A stretch of 64,000 nucleotides of DNA, taken from NCBI RefSeq assembly GCF_010731115.1, contig NZ_AP022616.1:4836001-4900000 (forward strand), given 5' to 3'. Positions 8,589 through 16,820 of the stretch are shown in pieces. This stretch comes from Mycolicibacterium phocaicum (GTDB lineage: Bacteria > Actinomycetota > Actinomycetes > Mycobacteriales > Mycobacteriaceae). The notes under the pieces were generated by a model. It searched no databases. It was not told the DNA's origin and worked only from the letters and a program-made list of their open reading frames with translations. Made by a program: the position numbers and the translations under genes. Position 1 is the stretch's first letter. Every line of letters begins with the position of its first letter.

Positions 8589-9446
8589 ATGACCGAACTT
8601 GCGGAGCAGTCCGAGCTCGTTGACGCGCTGCCACTGGGGCCCGACTCGCTGGTGTGGAAGTACTTCGGCGACAACCGGATGTACCTGATCGGCCCGCGGC
8701 CGGCGGTCCTGCAGAACATGCTGGCCCAGCTCGGCCAGGGCGTGCTGGACCATTCGGTGTTCTTCGCGGACACCTCGGCGCGGATCAAGCGCTCGCTGCC
8801 GCCGATCTTCCGCACCGTGTACGGCAGCGATGACGCCAACACCGGCACCCAGGTCCGCGACTTCCACCGCGAGATCAAAGGCGACATGCCCGACGGCAGC
8901 CGCTACCACGCGCTCGACCCGGAGACCTACTACTGGGCGCACGCGACGTTCGTCGAGCAGGTGCTGTATTTCGCGGACACCTTCGTCAAGCGGCTGACCG
9001 AGGCCGAGAAGGAACAGATCTACCTCGAGTCCAAGTCCTGGTACCGCCGCTACGGCGTCAGCGACCGGCCGATGCCGGCCACCTACGCCGAATTCGAGGA
9101 GTACTGGGACCGGATGCTGAATGACGTTGCGGTGCCGCACAAGACGGCCCGGTACGGCGTCGGCTATGTGACCAAGGGTTTCCCGGCGCCCAAGGGCGTC
9201 AACCCGGCGGTGTGGCGCGTCATCGCGGTGGTGTTCAATCCCGTCGCGGCGTTCCTGACCACCGGCGGCCTCCCGCCGCGGGCGCGGGACCTGTTGGAGC
9301 TGCCCTGGTCCGACCGGCAGGAACGCGCCTACCAGCTTTTTGCCGCCGCCTGGCGCACCAAGCCGGTGAACTGGCTGTGGGACCGGTTGCCGATGTCTGT
9401 GCGGTACAACAGCTTTGCGCAGCAGGGCTACGCGCGTGCCCGCTGA
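8589..9446 (+). CDS. Oxygenase MpaB family protein (DUF2236)
   Basis: 285 residues from ATG 8589. The family signature is visible: [10 protein letters not shown] followed by [21 protein letters not shown], with conserved Arg and His residues thought to bind haem in related latex-clearing and MpaB-like proteins. A C-terminal segment contains [13 protein letters not shown]. The substrate is unknown. A longer ORF start at 8553 falls inside the operator region and was not used. The stop overlaps the downstream TetR gene by 11 bp, so the two are co-translated. Confidence 0.85.
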   Translation: MTELAEQSELVDALPLGPDSLVWKYFGDNRMYLIGPRPAVLQNMLAQLGQGVLDHSVFFADTSARIKRSLPPIFRTVYGSDDANTGTQVRDFHREIKGDMPDGSRYHALDPETYYWAHATFVEQVLYFADTFVKRLTEAEKEQIYLESKSWYRRYGVSDRPMPATYAEFEEYWDRMLNDVAVPHKTARYGVGYVTKGFPAPKGVNPAVWRVIAVVFNPVAAFLTTGGLPPRARDLLELPWSDRQERAYQLFAAAWRTKPVNWLWDRLPMSVRYNSFAQQGYARAR

Positions 9447-10047
9447 CGCGACGGCCGCGATCCTCGACGCCGCGCTCGTCGAGTTCGAGCAGCACGGCTT
9501 CCGCCGTGTCGCGCTCGACGATGTGGCGCGCCGGGCCGGCGTCAGCCGCACCACCATCTACCGGCGGTTCGCGAACCGTGACGAGCTGGTGGCGGCCGTC
9601 GTCGAGCGCGAGAACGTCGTGCTGTTCGACGACATCGCGCGCGAGCTGAAAACCGCTGGGCCACAGTCGAATCTGTATGTGGAGGCATTCACGCTGTCGA
9701 TCCTGCGGTTCCGGCGGCACCGCGTCCTGAACCGGATGATGACGGACGAACCCGCGCTCGTCATCGAACTCATGCAGCGCCACTACGGCGCGGCGGTCGG
9801 CCGGATGGCGGCGGCGTTGCGCGTCATCTTCCCGGACGGGTTCGCCGACCGGATCGGCGAGCAGGCGGTCAACGACCTGGCCGACACCATCCTGCGCTAC
9901 GCCGCGATGGTGCTGCTGTTGCCGAGCGTCGAGGCGCTCGACAGCGCCGAGGAGATCCGTGCTTTCGCCGCACGGCATTTCGTGCCGAGCCTGCCGCCCG
10001 CGCTGCAAGGGCAGGCGGGCAAGCCGGCCGCGGAGTCGATGCGCTGA
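9436..10047 (+). CDS. TetR/AcrR family transcriptional regulator
   Basis: 203 residues. The N-terminal helix-turn-helix (about residues 24-46) reads [21 protein letters not shown], the classical TetR DNA-binding helix pair. The C-terminal ligand domain is helical and unremarkable. GTG 9436 is chosen because it gives [19 protein letters not shown], the usual TetR N-terminus; TTG 9415 would add seven residues from within the upstream gene. Overlap with the MpaB-like gene and the inverted repeat at 8554-8579 point to local autoregulation. It converges with the symporter gene. Confidence 0.9.
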   Translation: MPADATAAILDAALVEFEQHGFRRVALDDVARRAGVSRTTIYRRFANRDELVAAVVERENVVLFDDIARELKTAGPQSNLYVEAFTLSILRFRRHRVLNRMMTDEPALVIELMQRHYGAAVGRMAAALRVIFPDGFADRIGEQAVNDLADTILRYAAMVLLLPSVEALDSAEEIRAFAARHFVPSLPPALQGQAGKPAAESMR

Positions 10048-10054
10048 CCGCGGC

Positions 10055-11686
10055 CTAGTGCGCGACGGGCTTCTCGGCGCCCACGCCGGTCAGCGACCGC
10101 ACCTCCATCTCGGCACTCCGCTCGGGGTCCCCGGTGTCGGACGACGTCAGCGTGCCGATGATGCCGAGCGCGAACGCCAGCGGGATGGACACGATGCCCG
10201 GGTTGGCCAGCGGGAAGTACGCGAAGTCCGCACTCGGGATCATCGCCGTCTTGCTGCCCGACACGGCGGGGGAGAACACGATCAGCACGATGGTCGAAAT
10301 CAGGCCGCCGTACATGCTCCACAGCGCGCCGCGGGTGTTGAACCGCTTCCAGTACAGCGAGTACAGGATCGTGGGCAGGTTGGCCGCGGCCGCCACGGCG
10401 AACGCCAGGGCCACCAGGAACGCCACGTTCTGGCCGTTGGCCAGGATGCCGAGCCCGATCGCGAACACGCCGAGCACCACCGCCGTGATCCGGGAGACCC
10501 GCACCTGCTCTTCCTCGGTCACCTTGTGGGACTTGAGAACTGACGCGTAGATGTCGTGCGCGAACGACGCCGATGCGGTGATGGTCAGGCCCGCCACGAC
10601 GGCGAGGATCGTCGCGAACGCCACCGCCGAGATGACGCCGAGCAGGATCACCCCGCCGAGTTCGAACGCCAGCAGTGGCGCCGCGGAGTTCACGCCGCCG
10701 GCGGCCTTGAGGATCCGGTCCGGACCCACCAGGGCGGCCGCGCCGTACCCGAGCACCAGCGTGAACAGGTAGAAGGCGCCGATCAACGCGATTGCCCAAA
10801 CCACCGACCGCCGAGCCTCTTTCGCGGTCGGCACGGTGTAGAAGCGCATCAGCACGTGCGGCAGACCCGCGGTGCCCAGCACCAGCGCCAGGGCCAGCGA
10901 GACGAAGTTGATCTTCGAGGTGAGCGAACCGCCGTACTGCGCACCCGGCGCCAGGACGTCGCGGCTGGACACGCCCTTGGTGGTGGCGTGCGAGATCGCG
11001 GACTGGGCCGATCCGAGGATGTCGGAGAAGTTGAACCCGAACTTGCCGAGCACCATGACCGTCATCAGCGCGGCGCCCGTGATCAGCAGCACGGCCTTGA
11101 TGATCTGCACCCACGTAGTGCCCTTCATGCCGCCGACCAGCACGTAGACGATCATCAGGACGCCGACGACGGCGATGACGATCGACTGGCCGCCGCGGCT
11201 CTTCACGTCGAGCAGCAGGGCGACGAGGCCGCCCGCCCCGGCCATCTGGGCCAGCAGGTAGAACAACGACACCGTCAGCGTCGAGGTGGCCGCCGCCAGC
11301 CGGACCGGGCGCTGCTTGAGTCGGAAGCTCAGTACGTCGGCCATGGTGAATCTGCCTGTGTTGCGCAGCAATTCGGCCACGAGCAGCAGCGCCACCAGCC
11401 ACGCGACCAGGAAGCCGATGGAGTACAGGAAGCCGTCATAGCCGTAGACGGCGATGGCGCCGGCAATGCCGAGGAAGCTCGCGGCCGACAGGTAGTCGCC
11501 GGCGATGGCGATGCCGTTCTGCGGACCGGAGAAACCGCGGCCGCCGGTGAAGAACTCATCGGCGGTGGCGTTGCGCTTGCTGGCCTTGATGACCACGACC
11601 ATCGTCACGATGACGAACACACTGAAGATGCCGATGTTGGCGACGGGGTTGCCGACGGTCGCGGCGGCGAGAACGGTGGTGTGCAT
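10055..11686 (-). CDS. Cation/acetate-type monocarboxylate symporter (SSS family)
   Basis: 543 residues with about 13 hydrophobic helices. It has the ActP/MctC-type motifs DEFFTGGRGFSGPQNGIAIA, GDYLSAASFLGIAGAI and YDGFLYSIGFLVAWL, and DIYAS in the middle. Such proteins co-transport acetate, propionate or pyruvate with Na+ or H+. Its ATG overlaps the stop of the DUF485 gene by one base (TGATG), which is the classic YjcH-ActP arrangement. Substrate cannot be fixed from sequence. Confidence 0.88.
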   Translation of the reverse strand: MHTTVLAAATVGNPVANIGIFSVFVIVTMVVVIKASKRNATADEFFTGGRGFSGPQNGIAIAGDYLSAASFLGIAGAIAVYGYDGFLYSIGFLVAWLVALLLVAELLRNTGRFTMADVLSFRLKQRPVRLAAATSTLTVSLFYLLAQMAGAGGLVALLLDVKSRGGQSIVIAVVGVLMIVYVLVGGMKGTTWVQIIKAVLLITGAALMTVMVLGKFGFNFSDILGSAQSAISHATTKGVSSRDVLAPGAQYGGSLTSKINFVSLALALVLGTAGLPHVLMRFYTVPTAKEARRSVVWAIALIGAFYLFTLVLGYGAAALVGPDRILKAAGGVNSAAPLLAFELGGVILLGVISAVAFATILAVVAGLTITASASFAHDIYASVLKSHKVTEEEQVRVSRITAVVLGVFAIGLGILANGQNVAFLVALAFAVAAAANLPTILYSLYWKRFNTRGALWSMYGGLISTIVLIVFSPAVSGSKTAMIPSADFAYFPLANPGIVSIPLAFALGIIGTLTSSDTGDPERSAEMEVRSLTGVGAEKPVAH

Positions 11687-12027
11687 CAGGCGCCCTCGAG
11701 CTCGTCACGGATGGTGGCGGCCCGCGGGTCGAGCTCGCGGTTGGCGAAGCGCACGTACAGCCCGGTGATGACGAACGTCGTCAGGAACTGGCCCAACCCG
11801 ATCAACAGCCCGACGTTGATGTTGCCGAACACCCGGATGGCCATGAAGTCATGGGCGAAGGCCCCGAGCGCGACATAAAGGCCGTACCACACCAGGAAGA
11901 ACGCGGTCATCGGAAACACGAAGCGGCGCAGCCTGGTTCGCAATTCCTGGAACTCGGGGCTGGCCTGCATGGCGAGGAACTGCTCCCCGGTGGGGGCAAC
12001 CCTCTCGGGACGGTCGGTTTCGGGCAC
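11686..12027 (-). CDS. DUF485 small membrane protein (YjcH-like)
   Basis: 113 residues. It has the DUF485 pattern: SPEFQELRTRLRRFVFPMTAFFLVWY, a first helix, a loop, a second helix with INVGLLIGLGQFLTTFVITGLYV, then YVRFANRELDP. DUF485 proteins accompany SSS acetate symporters and are thought to assist them. It starts the symporter operon, divergent from the carboxymuconolactone decarboxylase gene across a 155-bp intergenic region. Confidence 0.88.
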   Translation of the reverse strand: MPETDRPERVAPTGEQFLAMQASPEFQELRTRLRRFVFPMTAFFLVWYGLYVALGAFAHDFMAIRVFGNINVGLLIGLGQFLTTFVITGLYVRFANRELDPRAATIRDELEGA

Positions 12028-12182
12028 CGATGGCTCCTGGCAGTTGGCTGTGAGGTGAATCGGGCATGAACCTAATTGAGAGCTGGGTCACCCGCGACCG
12101 GTATCGCGTTGTGTTCACCGAATTCGGCCTCGGAGTGCTGCGCTACGGTCGGCGGCAGCCACATCGAGAGAAGGACTCAGGG

Positions 12183-12569
12183 ATGACCAGCGAGCCAGGT
12201 TCGGCGTTCGACGCCGGGATCACCACCCGCCGCCAGGTGATGGGCGACGAGTTCGTCGACCGCGCGCTGGCCCGCACCAGCGGCACCGAGTCGGAGCCGA
12301 TCCAGCGCTTCGTCACCGAGCACGTCTGGGACGCGGTGTGGAACCGGCCGGGGCTGAGCCGCCGCGACCGCAGCCTGCTCAACCTCGGCATGCTGACCGC
12401 GCTGCGCGCCCACGAGGAACTCGCCGGCCACGTGCGGGGCGGCCTCAACAACGGCCTCACCCGCGAGGAGATCGTCGAGGCGATCATCCACGCCACGGGC
12501 TACTGCGGCGCGCCCGCGGCGCTGAGCGCGATGCGCGTGGTGCAGCAGGTACTGGACGAAACGCGCTAG
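12183..12569 (+). CDS. Carboxymuconolactone decarboxylase family protein
   Basis: 128 residues, ATG 12183 with GAGAAGGA at 12168-12175. It shows the CMD/AhpD fold pattern: RQVMGDEFVDRAL near the start, RRDRSLLNLGMLTALRAHEEL, and GLTREEIVEAIIHATGYCG. It most resembles the 4-carboxymuconolactone decarboxylase (PcaC) branch, with no CxxC peroxidase pair. No other protocatechuate pathway gene is nearby, so substrate is uncertain. Its TAG stop (12567-12569) is inside the CTAG that was duplicated by insertion of the IS1380-type element, which begins at the next base; the coding sequence stayed intact. Confidence 0.85.
   Translation: MTSEPGSAFDAGITTRRQVMGDEFVDRALARTSGTESEPIQRFVTEHVWDAVWNRPGLSRRDRSLLNLGMLTALRAHEELAGHVRGGLNNGLTREEIVEAIIHATGYCGAPAALSAMRVVQQVLDETR
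12566..12569. repeat. Target-site duplication CTAG (left; right copy at 14188-14191)
   Basis: CTAG directly precedes the left inverted repeat and CTAG directly follows the right inverted repeat, as expected for IS1380-family transposition with a 4-bp duplication. The left copy contains the TAG stop of the decarboxylase gene, and the right copy contains the reverse-strand TAG stop of the deazaflavin reductase gene. Confidence 0.9.
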
Positions 12570-14187
12570 CCTCGATGTTTCACGATTTGGTCGGTGACAC
12601 GGGCTGTTAATGCACGGAAGTGCCTGTCCTGCTTGGGAAACTTGGGATTGCGACGTCCAAAGTAACTCCGAGCGGAAAGGCACTCCGTAGGTGAAGCGTA
12701 GCCCAGGTGGTGCTGTGGTGGTCGATGGCACTCGCGAACAGTTGGTCTCCTCAGCCGGTGGTGTTCTGCTGCGGCAGACGGTGCACTGTTCGGGACTGGA
12801 TAAGGCCATGTCAGCGGCGTTGGCGCCGTGGCGGGCGCCGCGGTCGACCCACGATCCGGCCAAGGTTCTGATTGATCTGGCGACCGCGGTCGCGTTGGGC
12901 GGTGACTGCGCCGCCGACATCGCTGTGGCGCGGGCCCAGCCGCAGGTGTTCGGTCACGTGGCCTCCGATGCCACCGTGTCCCGATTGATCACCACCCTCG
13001 GTGGCGACGTCGATGCGGTGATCGCAGCGATCGGCACCGCGCGGGCCGCCGCCCGTGCTCGGGTCTGGGCCCGTCGACGGCCTGTTGGTGGCGCGGTGGG
13101 CGATCAGGTGATCATCGATCTCGATGCCACTTTGGTCACCGCTCACAGCGACAAACAGGGAGCCACCCCAACATTCAAGTACGGGTACGGGTTTCATCCG
13201 ATGCTCGCGTTCGTCGATCACGGCGACGCCGGATCTGGAGAAGCCCTCGCCGGGCTGCTGCGGCCGGGCTGCGCCGGCTCTAACAACGCAGCTGACCACA
13301 TCACCGTGCTCGATGCCGCGCTGGCCCAGTTGCCCGAACACGAACGACCGAACGTGGTGGTGCGCACCGATACCGGCGGTGGGGTCAAAGATTTCCTGCA
13401 CCACATCACCGACCTGAATCTGCAGTACACCGTCGGGTTCTACGGCATGCCCCCGATCGTGGAGGCCCTCTCGAAGGTGCCCCGCCAGGCCTGGCGCGCC
13501 GCCCTCGACGGCGATGGCGCACCGCGCAAGGGCGCCCAGGTTGCCGAGCTGACCCGCTACCTACCGACCACGTTGCGGGGCTGGCCGCCCGGCATGCGGG
13601 TCATCGCGCGCCGTGAACGGCCCCACCCCGGCGCCCAGCTGCGCCTCACCGACGACAACGGGTGGCGCATCACCTGCTTTGCCACCAACACCCGCGGTTG
13701 GTCGATCCCGGATCTGGAGGTGCGCCACCGCCAACGCGCCCGCGCCGAGGATCGCATCCGCAACCTCAAAGACACCGGCCTGACCAATCTGCCCTTTCAC
13801 CGGTTCGCTCAGAATCAGATCTGGTTGCAGATCGCCATGCTGGCCGCTGACCTGCTGGTCTGGACTCAAGTGCTGGCATTCGCCGGGCAACCCGCCAGAC
13901 GTTGGGAACCTAAACGACTACGCCTGCGCATACTGGCGGTCGCCGGGCGGATCGTGCGCTCGGGACGACGACGGTTCCTGCGTCTGCCCCGCGGCTGGCC
14001 ATGGAGTGACCTCATCGAAACTGGCTGGCACGCACTACAGACCACCTGAACACCCACCCACATCCCGACAACCAAGGACCAGGAGCGCCGGCGATAAGCA
14101 ACGCCGGAACCCCCTGCCGCCCAACGACTTATCCACCAACCCACGAGCAACCCTCGGCCCCGACACCACCCACATGAAAGATCGAGG
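12570..14187 (+). mobile_element. Complete IS1380-family insertion sequence, 1618 bp
   Basis: The left end reads CCTCGATGTTTCACG and the reverse complement of the right end reads CCTCGATCTTTCATG, so the terminal inverted repeats match at 13 of 15 positions. They are flanked by CTAG duplications. The single transposase gene (12691-14049) is intact, with about 120 bp of leader and 138 bp of trailer. Intact ends, duplication and transposase indicate a recent and possibly still mobile insertion. I cannot name the exact IS without a database. Confidence 0.92.
12691..14049 (+). CDS. IS1380-family DDE transposase
   Basis: 452 residues. The DDE residues can be placed at Asp145 (IDLDATL), Asp227 (VRTDTGGG) and Glu353 (RARAEDRIRNLKDTG), the last in the IS4-superfamily style signature followed by NLPFHRFAQNQIW. 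The N-terminal region (VLIDLATAVALGGDCAADIA, ATVSRLITTL) is the usual IS1380 DNA-binding part. GTG at 12691 follows a GGAAAGG site. No frameshift or stop is present, so the enzyme should be functional. Confidence 0.93.
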   Translation: MKRSPGGAVVVDGTREQLVSSAGGVLLRQTVHCSGLDKAMSAALAPWRAPRSTHDPAKVLIDLATAVALGGDCAADIAVARAQPQVFGHVASDATVSRLITTLGGDVDAVIAAIGTARAAARARVWARRRPVGGAVGDQVIIDLDATLVTAHSDKQGATPTFKYGYGFHPMLAFVDHGDAGSGEALAGLLRPGCAGSNNAADHITVLDAALAQLPEHERPNVVVRTDTGGGVKDFLHHITDLNLQYTVGFYGMPPIVEALSKVPRQAWRAALDGDGAPRKGAQVAELTRYLPTTLRGWPPGMRVIARRERPHPGAQLRLTDDNGWRITCFATNTRGWSIPDLEVRHRQRARAEDRIRNLKDTGLTNLPFHRFAQNQIWLQIAMLAADLLVWTQVLAFAGQPARRWEPKRLRLRILAVAGRIVRSGRRRFLRLPRGWPWSDLIETGWHALQTT

Positions 14188-14568
14188 CTAGGCCCGGCGC
14201 AACAGCACCGCCTGCTCGAAAGGCAAGCGCGGGAACACCTTACGTAGCGCTCCGGTGACGAGCGGGGCCGCTTCTTCCTTGCTCACCACCCGCGGGTCGA
14301 CGACGTCGTACGTCTGGCCGCGCCGGGTGAGCTTGCCGCCGCCGGACTTCGTGATGTTCTTGAGCCAGTCGCGGTCGGGGCCGTAGGTCAGCAGGATGGC
14401 GAAGCCGTCGGCGGTGGTGAACACCGTCAGCGGCGTGCGGAACGTCTTGCCGGACTTGCGCCCGACGTGCTCGAGGATGCCGAACGTCGGCGCGCGGCCG
14501 GCCCACAGCCGTTGGATGGGGTTGGTGACTCGACGGTTGAACCGGGCGACCGACTGCGGAATCTGCAT
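14188..14568 (-). CDS. Nitroreductase/deazaflavin (F420)-dependent oxidoreductase family protein
   Basis: 126 residues from MQIPQSVARFNRRVTNP; an ATG six codons upstream (14586) is an alternative. The split-barrel Ddn family is shown by GHVGRKSGK-type text (EHVGRKSGKTFRTPLTVF), then FAILLTYGPDRDWLKNI and the conserved KLTRRGQTYDV. Relatives bind F420H2 or act on quinones or lipids. The TAG stop is the reverse complement of 14188-14190, inside the right CTAG duplication of the IS element, so the gene end was preserved by the duplication. It is divergent from the aminotransferase gene. Confidence 0.85.
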   Translation of the reverse strand: MQIPQSVARFNRRVTNPIQRLWAGRAPTFGILEHVGRKSGKTFRTPLTVFTTADGFAILLTYGPDRDWLKNITKSGGGKLTRRGQTYDVVDPRVVSKEEAAPLVTGALRKVFPRLPFEQAVLLRRA

Positions 14569-14619
14569 GTCCCCATCGTGCGCCATCGTGGTTGGGGCGG
14601 CCAGGGGAGCGAGTAAAGT

Positions 14620-14631
14620 TACCGACCGGTA
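14620..14631. promoter_or_regulatory. Candidate regulator site, TACCG-AC-CGGTA
   Basis: A 12-bp dyad (TACCG, 2-nt spacer, CGGTA) sits in the 127-bp divergent region between the deazaflavin reductase and the aminotransferase. TetR-family operators in mycobacteria often take this form. No TetR gene is adjacent, so the regulator is unknown. Confidence 0.4.
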
Positions 14632-14695
14632 GCGGCGACGACGCTGTGTCGCACACCAGCCCGTAACCCGCTGATTCATCTCCGAGGAGGAATGC

Positions 14696-16024
14696 ATGCC
14701 TGCGCCCGCCAACGCTGACGCCCGCCGGATCTATGACCTGGAGCGCAGCCGCGTATTCCACTCGTGGTCGGCCCAGGGGAAGCTCGACCCGATGGTTTTC
14801 ACCGGCGCCGAGGGCAGCTACCTCATCGACGGTGACGGCAACCGTCTCCTCGACTTCTCGAGCCAACTCGTCTACACCAACATCGGCCACCAGCACCCCA
14901 AGGTCGTCGCCGCCATCGCCGAGCAGGCCGCCAAGCTGTGCACCATCGCGCCGCAGCATGCCAACGAGGCCCGCGCCACGGCCGCCGACCTGATCTGCCA
15001 GGTCGCCCCCGAGGGCTTCAACCGGGTGTTCTTCACCAACGGTGGCGCCGATGCCGTCGAGCACGCCATCCGTATGGCCCGCGTCTACACCGGCCGCTAC
15101 AAGACGCTGTCGACCTACCGCAGCTACCACGGCGGCACCGCGCTGACGGTCAACCTCACCGGCGACGTCCGCCGCTGGGGCAACGACTACGGCACCGAGG
15201 GCACCACGCACTTCTTCGGCCCGTTCCTGTACCGCAGCCAGTTCAATTCGCTGACGCAGGAGGAAGAGTCCGAGCGCGCCCTGGCGCACCTGCGGTCGGT
15301 CATCGAGTTCGAGGGCCCGAGCGCGTTCGCCGCGATCATCCTCGAGTCGGTGCCCGGCACCGTCGGCATCATGCCGCCGCCGCCCGGCTACCTGCAGGGC
15401 GTGCGCGAGCTGTGCGACCAGTACGGCATCGTGATGATCCTCGACGAGGTCATGGCCGGTTTCGGCCGCACCGGCAAGTGGTTCGCGCTCGACAACTACA
15501 ACGTCACCCCGGACCTCATCACGTTCGCCAAGGGCGTCAACTCCGGTTATGTCCCGCTCGGCGGCGTCATCGTCAGCGACAAGATCCTCGAGCGCTTTCT
15601 GGACCAGCCGTACGGCGGCGGCCTCACCTACTCGGGCCACCCGCTGGCGTGCGCGGCATCCGTCGCGACCATCACGGCGATGCACGACGAGAAGATCGTC
15701 GAGAACGCCGAGCTGATCGGCACCGACGTGTTCGGCCCGGGCCTCGCGGCGCTGGCCGACAAGCACGACATCATCGGTGACGTCCGCGGTCTGGGCGTGT
15801 TCTGGGCCGTCGAGCTGGTCAAGGACCGCGCCACCAAGGAGCCGCTGGCGCCGTACGGCGGGTCGTCGCCCGAGATGGGCGCCATCAACGCGCGGGCCAA
15901 GCAGAACGGCCTGCTGCTGTTCATGAACTACAACCGCTTTCACCTGGTGCCGCCGTGCAACATCAGCATCGACGACGCCAAGCGCGGGCTGGACATTCTG
16001 GACGATGCGCTGAGCGCCGTATAG
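14696..16024 (+). CDS. Class III pyridoxal-phosphate aminotransferase
   Basis: 442 residues, ATG 14696 preceded by GAGGAGG. The fold-type I aminotransferase motifs are clear: FFTNGGADAVEHAIRMAR, YRSYHGGT, MILDEVMAGFGRTGKW and the PLP lysine Lys279 in TFAKGVNSGYVPLGG. The pattern resembles taurine/beta-alanine/omega-amino acid:pyruvate transaminases in actinobacteria rather than HemL or ArgD. The exact amino donor is not determinable. The next gene follows after 16 nt and may be co-transcribed. Confidence 0.9.
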   Translation: MPAPANADARRIYDLERSRVFHSWSAQGKLDPMVFTGAEGSYLIDGDGNRLLDFSSQLVYTNIGHQHPKVVAAIAEQAAKLCTIAPQHANEARATAADLICQVAPEGFNRVFFTNGGADAVEHAIRMARVYTGRYKTLSTYRSYHGGTALTVNLTGDVRRWGNDYGTEGTTHFFGPFLYRSQFNSLTQEEESERALAHLRSVIEFEGPSAFAAIILESVPGTVGIMPPPPGYLQGVRELCDQYGIVMILDEVMAGFGRTGKWFALDNYNVTPDLITFAKGVNSGYVPLGGVIVSDKILERFLDQPYGGGLTYSGHPLACAASVATITAMHDEKIVENAELIGTDVFGPGLAALADKHDIIGDVRGLGVFWAVELVKDRATKEPLAPYGGSSPEMGAINARAKQNGLLLFMNYNRFHLVPPCNISIDDAKRGLDILDDALSAV

Positions 16025-16040
16025 CCATACGCTTTGGCGC

Positions 16041-16427
16041 ATGGCCTACCTCAAGCCGCCGTGGTTCGTCGTCCATGTCTTCAACCCGATCGCGCGGCTG
16101 ACCGGTATCGGTGGCAGCCAGACGCTGACGGTCACCCGCAGCTCCAACCATCTGCCGCAGCGCATCCCGGTCGTGGTGCCGACGGTCGACGGGGTGAAGT
16201 ACCTGGTGTCGACGCGTGGTGAATCGGCGTGGGTGAAGAACGTCCGGGAGAACCCGGTGGTGGCGCTCGGCAAGAAGAACTACCTGGCCAGTGAGGTACC
16301 GGTCGCGGACCGGGCGCCGATCATCGCGGCGTACCGGCCGCTGGCGGGCAAGGTCGTCGAGCAGTACTGGCGCGAGCTGCCCGACGACGCCGACCACCCG
16401 GTCTTCAAGCTGACGCCGCAGAACTAG
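16041..16427 (+). CDS. Deazaflavin-dependent nitroreductase family protein
   Basis: 128 residues from ATG 16041. The split-barrel pattern includes VHVFNPIARLTGIGGSQTLTV, RIPVVVPTVDGVKYLVS and GESAWVKNVRENP, typical of the Ddn/Rv1155-like group. The usual GRKSG element is replaced by RSSNHLPQR, so cofactor binding may differ from the paralogs at 14188 and 37130. It follows the aminotransferase by 16 nt. A redox role with F420 or FMN is inferred. Confidence 0.82.
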   Translation: MAYLKPPWFVVHVFNPIARLTGIGGSQTLTVTRSSNHLPQRIPVVVPTVDGVKYLVSTRGESAWVKNVRENPVVALGKKNYLASEVPVADRAPIIAAYRPLAGKVVEQYWRELPDDADHPVFKLTPQN

Positions 16428-16820
16428 CGGACGTACCGCGACGGTGCACACAGATCGCCTTCCCGGCTGTTCTGGCGCTCTGGCGGCACGTTGGGGGAGA
16501 CGTCGGCGTGTCGGCTCAGGCGTGTCGTATCTCTGATGACACGTGCGATCTCAGCCCGTCAACTTTCCTTGACGTCAAGGAAAGTTGACGGCTCCGGGCG
16601 AAAGGTGTCGGGGGAGAGCCTCACAGGAGTGGCCCGTGTGGCTGGTGGGGTAGCCCGTGGGTTGCCCGCTGTCGACATTGACCAATTGGCTGCTCGGGCG
16701 TCCTGTCGAGCGACCATTTCGCCCATCTCGGCTGTCACCGGCCCCGAACCCACGCCAACGTGAGCCAGCTCCTACACCCTGTAGTTGGTCCATTCGCGCG
16801 CGGCTGGGACACTGGTGGCC
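16428..16820. other. 393-bp intergenic region upstream of hemL
   Basis: No convincing gene was found on either strand. The main feature is a 36-bp perfect palindrome at 16556-16591. The rest presumably holds the promoter of the hemL-ccs operon, but I could not define its elements. ORFs that read through the region have no recognisable motif and overlap hemL out of frame. Confidence 0.6.
16556..16591. promoter_or_regulatory. 36-bp perfect palindrome without loop
   Basis: The sequence from 16556 to 16591 is its own reverse complement with no spacer: the inner part is CTTTCCTTGACGTCAAGGAAAG, given here as half-site CTTTCCTTGAC and its mirror. It lies 230 bp before the hemL ATG and 128 bp after the preceding stop. 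It could be an operator for a dimeric regulator (the core CTTGACGTCAAG resembles MerR-type dyads) or a cruciform/terminator. There is no T-run. Palindrome seen directly; role uncertain. Confidence 0.6.

Noticed and set aside
10556..11878. 440-codon plus-strand frame opposite the acetate-type symporter
   Set aside because: The symporter frame has clear SSS motifs and 13 helices; the opposite frame is low-complexity.
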